DNA of 64,000 nucleotides from Kribbella capetownensis (GTDB taxonomy: Bacteria; Actinomycetota; Actinomycetes; Propionibacteriales; Kribbellaceae): positions 434,001-498,000 of the forward strand of contig NZ_SJKD01000003.1 of assembly GCF_004331485.1 (NCBI RefSeq), given 5' to 3'. The stretch's first letter is position 1. Each line of letters starts with the position of its first letter. The notes beneath the pieces are model-generated. The model made no database searches. It saw nothing but the letters and a program-made list of their open reading frames with translations, and was not told the DNA's origin. Shown here in pieces: positions 8,329 through 17,940 of this stretch. Both the position numbers and the translations under genes were made by a program.

Positions 8329-8844
8329 ATGGGCCGCATGCTACTGGCAGCCTTTCGTTCGCCCGAACTCTCGCCTGGTGGACGGCTGGTCGAGCGGACC
8401 GCGGTCCGAGGTGTGCTCTCTCGCGGACGGGAGTTGCTACTGCTCGCCTCGCGCCACGGCGACTACAAGTTCCCCGGCGGCGGGGTCGAGCCCGGCGAGT
8501 CGTTCGGGTCTGCGCTGCACCGCGAGTTCCGCGAGGAGTGCGGGTACGCGGACGTGGTCGTCGGCGCCGAACTCGGCACCACCCGCGAGGAGGTGCCGGC
8601 GGCCGAGCCGGAGTACGACGTCTTCGGCATGACCTCGCACTACTTCGCGTGCTCCGGTGGATCGCCGGTCAGCGACCAGCAGCTCGAGCCATATGAGGCG
8701 GAGCTGGAGCTCACGCCGCAGTGGGTGACGGTGGACGACGCCCTCGCGGCCAATCGGGCTGTGCTGGCCAGTGGGGTCGGCGTGATGCGGTGGCTGGTGC
8801 GGGAGATCGCCGTACTGGAATGGCTCAGCGCACGTAGTCGCTGA
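8329..8844 (+). CDS. NUDIX hydrolase
   Basis: 171 residues. A full NUDIX box lies at residues 51-73: G-x5-E57-x7-R65-E66-x-x-E69-E70-x-G72. Start ATG 8329 or ATG 8338; neither has a clear ribosome site. The last 20 bases overlap the nucleosidase gene on the other strand. The family cleaves nucleoside diphosphates linked to another group; the exact substrate cannot be assigned. Confidence 0.85.
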   Translation: MGRMLLAAFRSPELSPGGRLVERTAVRGVLSRGRELLLLASRHGDYKFPGGGVEPGESFGSALHREFREECGYADVVVGAELGTTREEVPAAEPEYDVFGMTSHYFACSGGSPVSDQQLEPYEAELELTPQWVTVDDALAANRAVLASGVGVMRWLVREIAVLEWLSARSR

Positions 8845-9373
8845 CCCACTCCCCCAGGACCTTCGCGCTGGCATCCACGAGCGCCGGCCAGTCGAGCGCT
8901 GCCTCGTTGGCAGAGTCCGACACATGCTTCACGACCCGCACCGGTACGCCGTACTCCCGGCAGGCATAGACGACGCCGTACGCCTCCATGTCGACCAGAT
9001 GCGCCCGCTCAGCGAGCCGCGCCCGCACCTCCGGGTCGGTCACGAACACGTCGCCCGACGCCAGCACCGTCCCGTCTCCACCCTCGACGTGCAACGCCTC
9101 CTGCGGGTCGAGCCCGATCGCCCGGATCGCGCCGGCATTCAGATCGTGATTGATCACCGTGCTAGGCAGGTACACCCCTGAAAGCCCATCCCGCAGAGCT
9201 CCCGTCGTCCCCACATTCAGCACCACCAGCTCCGACGTATCCCGCCCCGCCAACATCCGCGCGGTCGCCACCGCGGCCGCAGTCTTCCCCACCCCGGTCA
9301 CCACCACCTCCACCCCACCCGGCACATACCGAGCCTCCCCCGCCACAGCACTAACCACCACAAACTCGGTCAC
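8825..9373 (-). CDS. Purine-nucleosidase/MTA-SAH nucleosidase-like phosphorylase family protein
   Basis: 182 residues from GTG 9373, one base after the vapC stop, so it is the third gene of the vapBC operon. PNP_UDP_1 features: VGTTGAL substrate loop, DMEAYGV (ribose/methionine-side recognition, like DMEGA/AAYA in MTA/SAH nucleosidase) and SDSANE with the catalytic aspartate. It is shorter than typical Mtn (~230 residues), mainly at the N-terminus. A longer frame upstream to 9493 lies within vapC and is rejected. Role: probably salvage of a 5'-modified adenosine. Confidence 0.78.
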   Translation of the reverse strand: MTEFVVVSAVAGEARYVPGGVEVVVTGVGKTAAAVATARMLAGRDTSELVVLNVGTTGALRDGLSGVYLPSTVINHDLNAGAIRAIGLDPQEALHVEGGDGTVLASGDVFVTDPEVRARLAERAHLVDMEAYGVVYACREYGVPVRVVKHVSDSANEAALDWPALVDASAKVLGEWVSDYVR

Positions 9374-9374
9374 C

Positions 9375-9797
9375 TCAGAGCGATCCCTTCGGTGCGACCC
9401 ACTCCACCGGCTGCCCGGTGATCTTCGCAATCCGCTCGTAGTCCTCGTCGTAGTGCAAGACAGTGAGCCCAGCCAGTTCAGCGGTCGCGGCAATGATCAG
9501 ATCCGGCAGCCGGAAGTGCCGATGCTGACTCTTCGTTGCGAGCTCGCGATGGACCTCGAGGGCGCGATCCATCGCCTCGCTGGTCGTGTCGACCCACCGC
9601 TGACCGTGAACCGCTCCCCACAGCCGCTCGTACCACAGGGCGTCGGAAGCGTTGTTGAGATACTCCAGCGCGGTCATCTGACATGCCGCGAGCCGGCCTT
9701 CGACCAGCAGCGACTGGAATCTCCGGAACACCACGTCTGATCGCGCCTGATGGACGTAGACCGAGGTGTCCGCCAGGTAGACGGCTCCAGCCATCAT
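9375..9797 (-). CDS. vapC: VapC-type PIN-domain toxin
   Basis: 140 residues. The PIN-domain acidic quartet is visible: D10 (ADTSVY), E45 (TALEYL), D99 (LPDLIIAATAE) and D117 (HYDEDYE). PIN toxins are Mg-dependent ribonucleases that cut tRNA or rRNA. Its ATG at 9797 overlaps the TGA of vapB. The nucleosidase follows with a one-base gap. Confidence 0.9.
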   Translation of the reverse strand: MMAGAVYLADTSVYVHQARSDVVFRRFQSLLVEGRLAACQMTALEYLNNASDALWYERLWGAVHGQRWVDTTSEAMDRALEVHRELATKSQHRHFRLPDLIIAATAELAGLTVLHYDEDYERIAKITGQPVEWVAPKGSL

Positions 9798-10048
9798 GCG
9801 GTGCGGTCCTCCCGAGCACGTTCGGCCAGCCCGTCGAGGTCGCGCCCGCCGCCGTAGCCGAAGGCTTCAACCGACCGCGAGAAGTCCATGGGAGCACTCG
9901 CGAACACCTCCGCGATCTCTCGGCCACGCCGACGCACGGCGACCTCATGCAGGGCAGCGTTGATCGTCGCCACCTTGCTGTCGGTGCCCAGCTCAGCCCG
10001 AGCGGCGTCCAGCCACTCGTCGTTCACGTCTACGGAGATGCGCGTCAT
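9794..10048 (-). CDS. vapB: VapB-type RHH antitoxin
   Basis: 84 residues. The N-terminal RHH part (MTRISVDVNDEWLDAAR, then KVATINAALHEVAVRR) matches VapB antitoxins of actinobacteria, and the C-terminal tail (~50-84, FSRSVEAFGYGGGRDLD) would wrap round VapC. Start ATG 10048 comes 2 bases after a dyad operator. Overlaps vapC by 4 bases. Confidence 0.9.
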   Translation of the reverse strand: MTRISVDVNDEWLDAARAELGTDSKVATINAALHEVAVRRRGREIAEVFASAPMDFSRSVEAFGYGGGRDLDGLAERAREDRTA

Positions 10049-10049
10049 A

Positions 10050-10072
10050 TGACCAAGGCTATACCAAGGTCA
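10050..10072. promoter_or_regulatory. vapB operator/promoter
   Basis: Outer arms TGACC and GGTCA enclose two direct copies of ACCAAGG (10052-10058 and 10063-10069), 11 bases apart. TATAGC on the minus strand, between the copies, can be the -10. Bound VapBC would shut its own promoter. Confidence 0.6.
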
Positions 10073-10135
10073 CTCCGTCATTAGCACCAAACTCTGGGCC
10101 TACCTTGCACCAGATCTCTGGAGACCGTGGTGCTG

Positions 10136-11287
10136 TCAGCCGGTGGTGACGGTTGGGGTGCCGGGCTCGGCTGGGTCGTCCATTTGCTCGGCGATGCGCA
10201 TGGCTTCTTCGATCAGGGTCTCGACGATGGCTGCTTCGGGGACGGTCTTGATGACCTCGCCCTTGACGAAGATCTGGCCCTTGCCGTTGCCGGAGGCGAC
10301 GCCGAGGTCGGCCTCGCGGGCCTCTCCGGGGCCGTTCACGACGCAGCCCATGACCGCGACGCGGAGCGGGACCTCCATCCCCTCCAGGCCGGCGGTGACC
10401 TGCTCGGCCAGGGTGTAGACGTCCACCTGGGCGCGGCCGCAGGACGGGCAGGAGACGATCTCGAGCTTGCGCTCGCGCAGGTTCAGCGACTGCAGGATCT
10501 GCAGGCCGACCTTGACCTCCTCGACCGGCGGCGCGGACAGCGAGACCCGGATCGTGTCGCCGATGCCTTTGGACAGCAGCGCACCGAACGCGACCGACGA
10601 CTTGATCGTGCCCTGGAACGCCGGGCCGGCCTCGGTCACACCGAGGTGCAGCGGCCAGTCGCCCTGCTCGGCCAGCAGTTCGTACGCGCGGACCATCACG
10701 ACCGGGTCGTTGTGCTTCACGGAGATCTTGAAGTCGTGGAAGTCGTGCTCCTCGAACAGCGACGCCTCCCAGACGGCCGACTCGGCCAGCGCCTCGGGTG
10801 TCGCCTTGCCGTACTTCTGCAGCAGCCGCGGGTCGAGCGAGCCCGCGTTCACACCGATCCGCAGCGACGTCCCGTGGTCCTTCGCGGCCTGCGCGATCTC
10901 CTTCACCTGGTCGTCGAACTTGCGGATGTTGCCCGGGTTCACCCGGACCGCCGCACAGCCCGCCTCGATCGCGGCGAAGACGTAGCTCGGCTGGAAGTGG
11001 ATGTCGGCGATCACCGGGATCTGCGAGTGCCGCGCGATCTCGGGCAGCGCGTCCGCGTCCTCCTGCCGCGGGCAGGCGACCCGGACGATGTCGCAGCCCG
11101 CCGCGGTCAGCTCCGCGATCTGCTGCAGCGTCGTGTTGACCTCGTGCGTCTTCGTCGTCGTCATCGACTGCACCGAGACCGGTGCGTCCCCACCGACCAG
11201 CACCTTGCCCACCTTGATCTGGCGGGTCTTGCGGCGCGGGGCAAGGGTCGGCGGCGGCAGCGCGGGCATGCCCAGGTTGATGCTCAT
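10136..11287 (-). CDS. ispG: 4-hydroxy-3-methylbut-2-enyl-diphosphate synthase (flavodoxin)
   Basis: 383 residues, full length. Converts MEcPP to HMBPP, the penultimate step of the MEP isoprenoid pathway, using a [4Fe-4S] cluster. The cluster ligands C280, C283 (CPSC) and C315, plus E322 in NGPGE, are all present; the TIM barrel fills residues ~20-270. It follows rseP (24-base gap) and dxr on the same strand, an actinobacterial MEP/protease operon; dxr supplies an early step of the same pathway. Confidence 0.97.
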   Translation of the reverse strand: MSINLGMPALPPPTLAPRRKTRQIKVGKVLVGGDAPVSVQSMTTTKTHEVNTTLQQIAELTAAGCDIVRVACPRQEDADALPEIARHSQIPVIADIHFQPSYVFAAIEAGCAAVRVNPGNIRKFDDQVKEIAQAAKDHGTSLRIGVNAGSLDPRLLQKYGKATPEALAESAVWEASLFEEHDFHDFKISVKHNDPVVMVRAYELLAEQGDWPLHLGVTEAGPAFQGTIKSSVAFGALLSKGIGDTIRVSLSAPPVEEVKVGLQILQSLNLRERKLEIVSCPSCGRAQVDVYTLAEQVTAGLEGMEVPLRVAVMGCVVNGPGEAREADLGVASGNGKGQIFVKGEVIKTVPEAAIVETLIEEAMRIAEQMDDPAEPGTPTVTTG

Positions 11288-11311
11288 GTGTCCTTAACCG
11301 TTGAGTGAGGG

Positions 11312-12622
11312 TCAGCCGTTGAAGAGACGGATCGGGTTGACGATGTCGGCGATGACGAGCAGGACGCCCATCACCACGATCACACTGGCCGCGACGTACG
11401 CGATCGGGAGCAGTTTGGCCACGTCGACGTACCCGGGGTCGGGCCGGCCGAACAGCTTGGCGAAGCCGCGCCGGATGCCCTCCCAGATCGCACCGATCAT
11501 GTGGCCGCCGTCCAGCGGCAGCAGCGGGATGAAGTTGAACAAGGCAAGGAACAGGTTCAGCGAGGCGAGCAGCGAGATCAGGAACGCGATCCGCGAACCG
11601 GCCGTCAGCGACTGGTTGGACGCGATCTCGCCAGCCACCCGGCTGGCGCCGACGACGCTCATGGGGCTGTTCTCGTCGCGCTCGCCGCCGCCGATCGCCT
11701 TGGCCACGCCGACCAGCTTCTGCGGGAAGTTCCCGATCGCCTTCACCGTCGCCACGGTCAGCTCGCCCATCTTGCTGACCACGAACCCGAAGTCCTGCCG
11801 CTCGGTCTTCATCTCCGGCGAGACGCCGAGGAACCCGACCGAGACGATCTTGTCCGAGCCCGCCTCGTCGGGGACCTGGTTGATGATCGTGTGGGTCTGC
11901 AGCGTGGTCTGCCGGCCGTTGCGCTCGACAACGATGGTCGCGGCCTTGTCGGTGTTCGCCCGGATCAGCGGGGTCAGCTGGTCCCAGCTGGAGATCGCGG
12001 CGCCGTTGAACGCGACGATCTTGTCGCCGACCTGGAACCCGGCCTCCTTGGCCGGCGACACCTTGTCGGTGTCGACGCACTTGCGGTCGGTCGATGCCTG
12101 TGAGGCCGGGATCACACAGTCGGTGACCGTGGCCACGGTCGTCTGCGCGACGTTGGCGCCGTACAGCATGAACAGGCCGCCGAACAGCACGAACGCGATC
12201 ACCACGTTGACCAGCGGCCCGGACGCCATCACGATCAGCTTCTTCCACCACACCTTCTGGTAGAACAGCCGGCCGTCGTCTTCGGGCTCGATCGTCTCGT
12301 AGTCCGCGGTCCGGGCGTTCTCGACCATCGACTGGATCGGGCCGGTGTTGGCCTTGCGCACCTTGGTCGGGTCCGCACCCTTGGCGGGCGGCATCATGCC
12401 GATGATCCGGACGAACCCGCCGGCCGGGATCAGCTTCAGGCCGTACTCCGTCTCGCCGCGCTTGGTGGACCACACGGTCCGGCCGAAGCCGACGAAGAAC
12501 TGCGACACCTTCATCCCGAAGGCCTTGGCGGGCAGCATGTGGCCCATTTCGTGCAGTGCGACCGAGATCAGGATGCCGGCCGCGAACAGCACGATGCCGA
12601 GGAGAGTGAGAAGCGCGGTCAT
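11312..12622 (-). CDS. rseP: Site-2 intramembrane zinc metalloprotease (RseP/Rip1 family)
   Basis: 436 residues. HEMGH at residues 24-28 in the first membrane helix supplies two zinc ligands and the catalytic glutamate; the third ligand comes from the LDGGH segment near residue 390. A PDZ domain lies at ~165-270. Four hydrophobic segments in all. Family members cut membrane anti-sigma factors and, in mycobacteria, control cell-envelope lipids. Its ATG at 12622 overlaps the dxr TGA. Confidence 0.95.
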   Translation of the reverse strand: MTALLTLLGIVLFAAGILISVALHEMGHMLPAKAFGMKVSQFFVGFGRTVWSTKRGETEYGLKLIPAGGFVRIIGMMPPAKGADPTKVRKANTGPIQSMVENARTADYETIEPEDDGRLFYQKVWWKKLIVMASGPLVNVVIAFVLFGGLFMLYGANVAQTTVATVTDCVIPASQASTDRKCVDTDKVSPAKEAGFQVGDKIVAFNGAAISSWDQLTPLIRANTDKAATIVVERNGRQTTLQTHTIINQVPDEAGSDKIVSVGFLGVSPEMKTERQDFGFVVSKMGELTVATVKAIGNFPQKLVGVAKAIGGGERDENSPMSVVGASRVAGEIASNQSLTAGSRIAFLISLLASLNLFLALFNFIPLLPLDGGHMIGAIWEGIRRGFAKLFGRPDPGYVDVAKLLPIAYVAASVIVVMGVLLVIADIVNPIRLFNG

Positions 12623-13830
12623 GCCTTGGTGGTCTCCTGTACGCCGGTGAGCTCACGGGCCCGGGCGCGGGCCCAGCCGTCCGCGGCGAGTACGTCGTCG
12701 ATGGACAATTCCTCATACGAGGGTACGTCGTGTTCGGTCACTACCCGGGCCACGGTGTCGACGATCGCCAGGAACGGCAGCCGGCCGTCCCGGAAGGCCT
12801 GCACACAGACCTCGTTCGCCGCGTTCAGCACGGCCGGTGCGGTGCCGCCGCGGGTGCCTGCCTCACGGGCCAGTTGGACCGCCGGGAACGCCTCGTCGTC
12901 CAGCGGCTCGAACTCCCAGCTGCTCACCGTAGTCCAGTCACAGGCCGGCGCGACGTCCGGAATCCGGTCAGGCCAGCCGAGGGCGAGGGCGATCGGCAAT
13001 CGCATGTCGGGCGGCGACGCCTGGACCATGGTCGCGCCGTCCACGAACTCCACCATCGAGTGCACGATCGACTGCGGGTGCACGACCACCTCGATCCGGC
13101 TCATCGGCAGCCCGTAGAGCAGGTGCGCCTCGATCACCTCGAGGCCCTTGTTGACCAGGTTGGCCGAATTGATCGTGATCACCGGGCCCATGTCCCAGGT
13201 CGGGTGGTTCATCGCCTGCTCCGGGGTGACGTCGGCCATCTCGGCCCGCGACCGGCCGCGGAACGGACCGCCGCTCGCTGTCACGACCAAACGGCGTACC
13301 TCGTCGGCTGTGCCGCCGCGCAGACACTGGGCGATCGCGCTGTGCTCGGAGTCGACCGGCACGATCTGCCCGGGTTTGACGCGGCGGGTGACCAGCGGGC
13401 CGCCGATGACCAGCGACTCCTTGTTGGCCAGCGCGAGCGTCGTACCCGCGTCGAGTGCCGTGAGCGTCGGCTGCAGCCCGACCGAGCCGGTGATGCCGTT
13501 GAGGACCACGTCACACGGCATCGCCGCGAGCTCGCTGGACGCGCCCGGGCCAGTGATGATCTTCGGGATCCGGAACTCGCCCTGCGCGTACCCCTGGCGC
13601 TTCGCCTCGGCGTAGAACGCGAGCTGCAGGTCCTGGGCGACCGTCGCCTTCGCCACCGCGACCACTTCGACGCCGAACTCCAGCGCCTGCGCGGCGAGCA
13701 GACCTACGTTGCCCCCGCCGGCCGAGAGCGCCAGCACCCGGAACCGCTCACGATTGCGCCCGATCAACTCGAGCGCCTGGGTCCCCACAGAGCCGGTAGA
13801 GCCAAGAATGACAACGGATCGCGGATTCAC
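12619..13830 (-). CDS. dxr: 1-deoxy-D-xylulose-5-phosphate reductoisomerase
   Basis: 403 residues from GTG 13830, chosen because GGGAGG lies just upstream and the NADPH motif GSTGSVG then falls at residues 10-16, as usual. Second enzyme of the MEP pathway (DXP to MEP). The metal/substrate region with DSEHSA and the flexible-loop segment with HPTWDMG are intact. A longer frame begins at 13854. First gene of dxr-rseP-ispG with ATGA overlap to rseP. Confidence 0.96.
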   Translation of the reverse strand: MNPRSVVILGSTGSVGTQALELIGRNRERFRVLALSAGGGNVGLLAAQALEFGVEVVAVAKATVAQDLQLAFYAEAKRQGYAQGEFRIPKIITGPGASSELAAMPCDVVLNGITGSVGLQPTLTALDAGTTLALANKESLVIGGPLVTRRVKPGQIVPVDSEHSAIAQCLRGGTADEVRRLVVTASGGPFRGRSRAEMADVTPEQAMNHPTWDMGPVITINSANLVNKGLEVIEAHLLYGLPMSRIEVVVHPQSIVHSMVEFVDGATMVQASPPDMRLPIALALGWPDRIPDVAPACDWTTVSSWEFEPLDDEAFPAVQLAREAGTRGGTAPAVLNAANEVCVQAFRDGRLPFLAIVDTVARVVTEHDVPSYEELSIDDVLAADGWARARARELTGVQETTKA

Positions 13831-13877
13831 ACCCCCATCCTCCCAGGTGACCACACAAGGTGACGAGGTGGTGGCTG

Positions 13878-14738
13878 CTACGAGAGGTACAGGTGGAGGG
13901 GGAAGTTGCCGAGGCGGATTTCGTCGCCGTCGCCTACGTGGATGGTGCGCACTGGTACGCCGTTGACGGTGGTGCCGTTGGTTGAGCCGAGGTCGCGGAG
14001 TTCGAAGGTGACCTGGTCGATCCGGAGCAGCTCGGCGTGGTGCCGGCTCACCTGCGGGTGGTCCAGGATCAGGTCGCAGTCCGGCGACCGGCCGATCAGC
14101 ACCAGGTCGAGGATCGGCATCGCGTCACCGTCCGGACCCACGAGCACCGGCTGCCGTGGAGCGGCCAGCGCCGCCTCGATCTCCGGCATCCCCTCGGTGT
14201 GAATCGCCAGCGACAGGAGCAGGTCGTCGCCACTCGCCAGGTGCAGGTTGTGCTGAGCGCCGTACCCGAGCAGCAGGTCCTCTTCCGCATCGATCACGAC
14301 AGCAGACACGTGGTAGTACCCCGGAGGCAGCCGCGCGTACGTCGCACCGCCGAGCGACGTGGTCAACACCACAGCATCGAACTCCGGGTGACTGACATCG
14401 GTGATGGTGACGACCACCGGATCGTTCGCGGTCAGGTGTGCCTGCGCACCACCGTCGCCAGGCGTGAACTCGACAGTCAACTGCGGCGCCGGCTCGGCCT
14501 GCTCCAACCCCGCCAACCGGTCCACCGCCGGGACCGTGCCGGCCGGAATGAACAGCGGCTCGTACTGGCCGTGCGCCCTGATCAGCACGTCCAGCTGCGG
14601 CTGGACGGACCGGTCACCCCCGGACGCGCGTGCCTTGCCGCGCGCCTCCAGGAACGCAGCCACCATGCCTTTGCCGAAGGTGAAGTTCACATCCCCCACC
14701 ACGGCCCTCACGAACCCACTGATCGGCTCCATCCGCAC
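13878..14738 (-). CDS. FHA-domain protein with unassigned N-terminal half
   Basis: 286 residues. The last ~75 residues are a forkhead-associated domain: GRSPDCDL, then [15 protein letters not shown] and VNG, the four phosphothreonine-binding landmarks. Residues 1-200 I do not recognise; two beta-rich parts are seen, and neither has a signal peptide or membrane helix. Start GTG 14738 or ATG 14732. It stands 47 bases upstream of dxr on the same strand. FHA proteins read Ser/Thr kinase signals; no kinase gene is nearby. Confidence 0.8.
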   Translation of the reverse strand: MRMEPISGFVRAVVGDVNFTFGKGMVAAFLEARGKARASGGDRSVQPQLDVLIRAHGQYEPLFIPAGTVPAVDRLAGLEQAEPAPQLTVEFTPGDGGAQAHLTANDPVVVTITDVSHPEFDAVVLTTSLGGATYARLPPGYYHVSAVVIDAEEDLLLGYGAQHNLHLASGDDLLLSLAIHTEGMPEIEAALAAPRQPVLVGPDGDAMPILDLVLIGRSPDCDLILDHPQVSRHHAELLRIDQVTFELRDLGSTNGTTVNGVPVRTIHVGDGDEIRLGNFPLHLYLS

Positions 14739-14820
14739 ACCCCCAGCAACTCAGTATCGCGGAACCACCGCTCGGTACGGCGCTGTCCGGTGTGCCGCGA
14801 GTGGCATATCTTTGGGACTT

Positions 14821-15543
14821 GTGTCCTCCCCCGCCACTCGCCATACGAAGACAGTGCTGATCATCGAGAACGATCCGGGCAGTGGTCCGGGCCGGCTGCT
14901 CGACTGGCTCGAGGGACGGGGGTTCTCCCCCGTCGTCATCCGCGCCTGGGACGGCGAGCCGATTCCCGAAGGTATCGACGACCATGCCGCGCTCATCCTG
15001 CTCGGCGGCGGCATGCTGCCCGACGCCGACGACGCCAAGCCGTGGCTGAAGGCCGAGCGGGAGCTGCTGCGAACCACCACCGAGCAGGACCAGGCGCCGG
15101 TCCTCGGCATTTGCCTGGGCGCCCAGCTGATCGCGCACACGTTCGGCGGTGAGGTCCGCGGCAAGTACGGACTGCCCGAGAAGGGCGTCACCGAACTGCG
15201 GCTGCTACCCGGCGCCGAGGACGACCCGTTGCTCGCGGGCCTGCCGTCGACCGTCCGCGCGATCGAGAGCCACCAGGATCAGATCACCCGGCTGCCGGCC
15301 GACGCCGTACTGCTGATGTCGAGCGAGCGCTGCCCCAACCAGATGCTGCGCATCGGCCGCAGTTGGGGCGTGCAGTTCCATCCGGAGGTCGCCGCCGAGC
15401 GGGTACGGCGCTGGAACCCGGAAACCCTGCGCTCGTGGGGATTCGTACCCGAGGAAGTCGTCGCCGGCGCCGAGGAGCACGAGGCCGAGTTGGACCAGAC
15501 GTGGTCGGCTGTCTTCGGCCGGTTCCTGGATCTGGCCGACTGA
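14821..15543 (+). CDS. Class I glutamine amidotransferase-like protein
   Basis: 240 residues from GTG 14821. The triad of class I amidotransferases is present: C98 in GICLGAQ, H187 and E189 in QFHPE. No synthetase domain follows, so it is a stand-alone domain of the GuaA-like type, or an isopeptide/gamma-glutamyl hydrolase. The in-frame stretch upstream of 14821 runs through the FHA gene's antisense and was not used. TATCTT at ~14806 ends about 8 bases before GTG, so the message may be almost leaderless. Confidence 0.82.
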   Translation: MSSPATRHTKTVLIIENDPGSGPGRLLDWLEGRGFSPVVIRAWDGEPIPEGIDDHAALILLGGGMLPDADDAKPWLKAERELLRTTTEQDQAPVLGICLGAQLIAHTFGGEVRGKYGLPEKGVTELRLLPGAEDDPLLAGLPSTVRAIESHQDQITRLPADAVLLMSSERCPNQMLRIGRSWGVQFHPEVAAERVRRWNPETLRSWGFVPEEVVAGAEEHEAELDQTWSAVFGRFLDLAD

Positions 15544-15568
15544 CGTCCGGAGGGACCGGTAGCGGCGC

Positions 15569-15574
15569 TACCTT
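15569..15574 (+). promoter_or_regulatory. -10 element for leaderless DUF1707 gene
   Basis: TACCTT ends seven bases before ATG 15582; the intervening TGGGGGC could alternatively act as a weak ribosome site. Confidence 0.4.
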
Positions 15575-15581
15575 TGGGGGC

Positions 15582-16157
15582 ATGAGTCTGGAGCAGCCGT
15601 CGCCCGGGCAACGGGCGTCCGACAACGATCGTGAACGCGCCGCCGCCGTTGTCCAAGAAGCACACACCGATGGTCGGCTGGACTTCCAGGAGTTGGACGA
15701 GCGGCTGACCCAGGTTTACTCGGCCAAGACGCAACTGGAGTTGCGGACCGCGACGGCCGATCTCGTGCCGGTCGCGCACGGCAGCGCCGCCGAGCTCACG
15801 CTCCGGGCGAAGCACAGCGCGCAGAAGCGTGAAGGTGCGTGGACCGTGCCTGAGCGGATGACAGCGATCGCCGAGCACTCCTCGGTGAAGCTCGACTTCA
15901 CCGACGCGCTGGTGCACTGGTCGGTGATCCATGTCGAGGCGCACGCCAAGCACAGCTCGGTCGTGATGGTGATTCCGGAGGGCTGGAGCGTCGACATGGA
16001 CCAGGTCGACATGGTCCACAGCAGCGCCAAGAACAAGGCCGGCCCGCCCAGGTCCGGCGGCGTACGCCTGCACGTGACCGGCCAAGCCCGCCACGGCAGC
16101 ATCGTCGTCCGTCACCCGCGCAAGCGCCACTGGTGGTGGCCCTGGTACCGGAAGTGA
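15582..16157 (+). CDS. DUF1707 protein with C-terminal beta-repeat domain
   Basis: 191 residues. The N-terminal ~60 residues are DUF1707 (RASDNDRERAA.. L.EA...GRL...E..ERL), a short actinobacterial domain of unknown function often followed by a membrane or adhesin-like part. Here it is followed by beta-rich repeats with EHSSVKLDF, KHSSVVMV and VHSSAKNK phrases, and a basic, tryptophan-rich end (RKRHWWWPWYRK). No membrane helix seen. It overlaps the NUDIX start by GTGA. Confidence 0.75.
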   Translation: MSLEQPSPGQRASDNDRERAAAVVQEAHTDGRLDFQELDERLTQVYSAKTQLELRTATADLVPVAHGSAAELTLRAKHSAQKREGAWTVPERMTAIAEHSSVKLDFTDALVHWSVIHVEAHAKHSSVVMVIPEGWSVDMDQVDMVHSSAKNKAGPPRSGGVRLHVTGQARHGSIVVRHPRKRHWWWPWYRK

Positions 16158-16639
16158 CAGCGATCCCGTTCGAGGAGTCGTACGCCGGCATTCTGCGCAA
16201 GCACGTCGGCGCCCAGCGGATCATCACCCCCGGTCCGCGTGCGGCGATCGTCGACGCCACCGGCGCCGTACTGCTGGTACGGCGCAGCGACGACGACACC
16301 TGGGTGATGCCGGCCGGGGGCCTCGAGCTGGGTGAGTCGATCTGGGATGCGCTCGTCCGCGAGGTGCGTGAAGAGACCGGGCTGGTCGTCGAGTCGGCGA
16401 CAGCGATCGCCCTGTACACGGGGCCGCAGTACTGGTTCACCAACGCGTACGGCGGGCAGCACCAGATGTTCTCGGTCATGTTTCGGGTCGACCGTTGGAG
16501 GGGGTCACTGGTCGCCGAGACCGACGAGACCCGTGACGCGCGGTTCTTCCCGCTCTCGGAGCTGCCGCCGCTTCGGCCGGTGTACCAGGAGACGCTTGCG
16601 GACCTCGACGCGTTCGACGGGACGTTGATCGTGAAGTGA
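16154..16639 (+). CDS. NUDIX hydrolase
   Basis: 161 residues from GTG 16154, which overlaps the preceding TGA (GTGA); GTG 16133 would add seven residues. The NUDIX box reads GGLELGE-x7-REVREETGL, all catalytic residues present. The N-terminal helix and GGQHQMFSVMF strand resemble actinobacterial NUDIX proteins annotated as ADP-ribose/NADH-type, without firm assignment. Confidence 0.82.
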   Translation: MTAIPFEESYAGILRKHVGAQRIITPGPRAAIVDATGAVLLVRRSDDDTWVMPAGGLELGESIWDALVREVREETGLVVESATAIALYTGPQYWFTNAYGGQHQMFSVMFRVDRWRGSLVAETDETRDARFFPLSELPPLRPVYQETLADLDAFDGTLIVK

Positions 16640-16681
16640 GGGTGTGGCTTTCCACACCACCGCAGCGCAGTGCGGACAGGT

Positions 16682-16687
16682 TAGCGT
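16682..16687 (+). promoter_or_regulatory. -10 element for leaderless acyl-CoA dehydrogenase gene
   Basis: TAGCGT ends six bases before ATG 16694. GGACAGG-type sequence upstream gives no strong -35. Confidence 0.4.
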
Positions 16688-16693
16688 TCGGGT

Positions 16694-17857
16694 ATGACCG
16701 TTTCGCTGGATCTGGTGGATGTCGACTCGTTGCTGACCGCGGAGGAGGTCGACGTACGGGCGACCGCTCGGCGGTTTGCGGATGAGCGGTTGCGGCCGGC
16801 GTTGCCGGAGTGGTTCGAGACGGCGAGCATCCCGGCGCGCGAGCTGGCCAAGGAGCTGGGGGCGCTCGGGTTCCTCGGGATGCATCTGACCGGTTATGGG
16901 TGCGCCGGGGTCGGACCTGTCGCGTATGGACTCGCCTGCCTGGAGATCGAGGCGGCGGACTCCGGGATGCGGTCGCTCGTGTCGGTGCAGGGGTCGCTGG
17001 CCATGTACGCGATCTGGAAGTACGGCAGTGAAGAGCAGAAGAACGAGTGGCTGCCCCGGATGTCCGCGGGCGAGGCGATCGGGTGCTTCGGCCTGACCGA
17101 GCCCGACTTCGGCTCCAACCCGGCCGGCATGCGCACGAACGCCCGCCGCGACGGCGACGACTGGGTACTGAACGGCTCCAAGATGTGGATCACGAACGGC
17201 TCCGTGGCCGACGTCGCGGTGGTGTGGGCCCGGACCGACGACGGCGTACGCGGCTTCGTCGTACCAACCGCGACATCTGGCTTCTCCGCACCGGAGATCA
17301 AGCAGAAGATGTCACTGCGCGCCTCGGTGACGTCGGAACTGGTACTGGACGACGTACGGCTGCCGGCGTCGGCAATGTTGCCCGAGGCACGCGGTCTGTC
17401 CGGGCCGCTCGGCTGCCTGAACGAGGCCCGCTTCGGCATCATCTTCGGCGCGATGGGCGCGGCCCGCGACTGCCTGGAGACGACGATCGCGTACGCCGGC
17501 GAGCGGATCGTGTTCGACAAACCACTGGCGGCGTACCAACTGACCCAGGCCAAGCTCGCCGACATGGCGGTCGAGCTGAACAAGGGCATTCTGCTCGCCG
17601 TCCACCTCGGCCGGCTCAAGGAGAAGGGCACACTGCGCCCGGAGCAGGTCAGCGTCGGCAAGCTCAACAACGTCCGCGAGGCGATCGCGATCGCGCGCGA
17701 GTGCCGGACGATTCTGGCCGCGAACGGCATCAGCGGCGACTACCCGATCATGCGGCACGCGAACAACCTCGAGTCCGTCCTCACCTACGAGGGCACTTCG
17801 GAGGTTCATCAGCTCGTCATCGGCCAGGCGCTGACCGGTCACTCCGCCTTCCGCTGA
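16694..17857 (+). CDS. gcdH: Glutaryl-CoA dehydrogenase-type acyl-CoA dehydrogenase
   Basis: 387 residues. Converts glutaryl-CoA to crotonyl-CoA in lysine/tryptophan breakdown (FAD, transfers electrons to ETF). Family marks: DSGMRSLVSVQ (GCDH has an Arg here that reads the terminal carboxylate), GCFGLTEPDFGSNP, WITNGS, and catalytic base E366 in YEGTSE. It has no clear operon partners. Substrate is inferred from the arginine motif, so a related short-chain dehydrogenase is possible. Confidence 0.85.
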   Translation: MTVSLDLVDVDSLLTAEEVDVRATARRFADERLRPALPEWFETASIPARELAKELGALGFLGMHLTGYGCAGVGPVAYGLACLEIEAADSGMRSLVSVQGSLAMYAIWKYGSEEQKNEWLPRMSAGEAIGCFGLTEPDFGSNPAGMRTNARRDGDDWVLNGSKMWITNGSVADVAVVWARTDDGVRGFVVPTATSGFSAPEIKQKMSLRASVTSELVLDDVRLPASAMLPEARGLSGPLGCLNEARFGIIFGAMGAARDCLETTIAYAGERIVFDKPLAAYQLTQAKLADMAVELNKGILLAVHLGRLKEKGTLRPEQVSVGKLNNVREAIAIARECRTILAANGISGDYPIMRHANNLESVLTYEGTSEVHQLVIGQALTGHSAFR

Positions 17858-17940
17858 CGCATGGTCGAGCGCTGATCGGGTACCAGGAGTGAGATCAGCT
17901 ACTCAACGTGACCACTTCGGGAGGTCAGGAAGGAGCCGGT

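Noticed and set aside
14401..14820. In-frame extension of the amidotransferase
   Set aside because: Antisense to FHA; the fold begins at 14821-14854.
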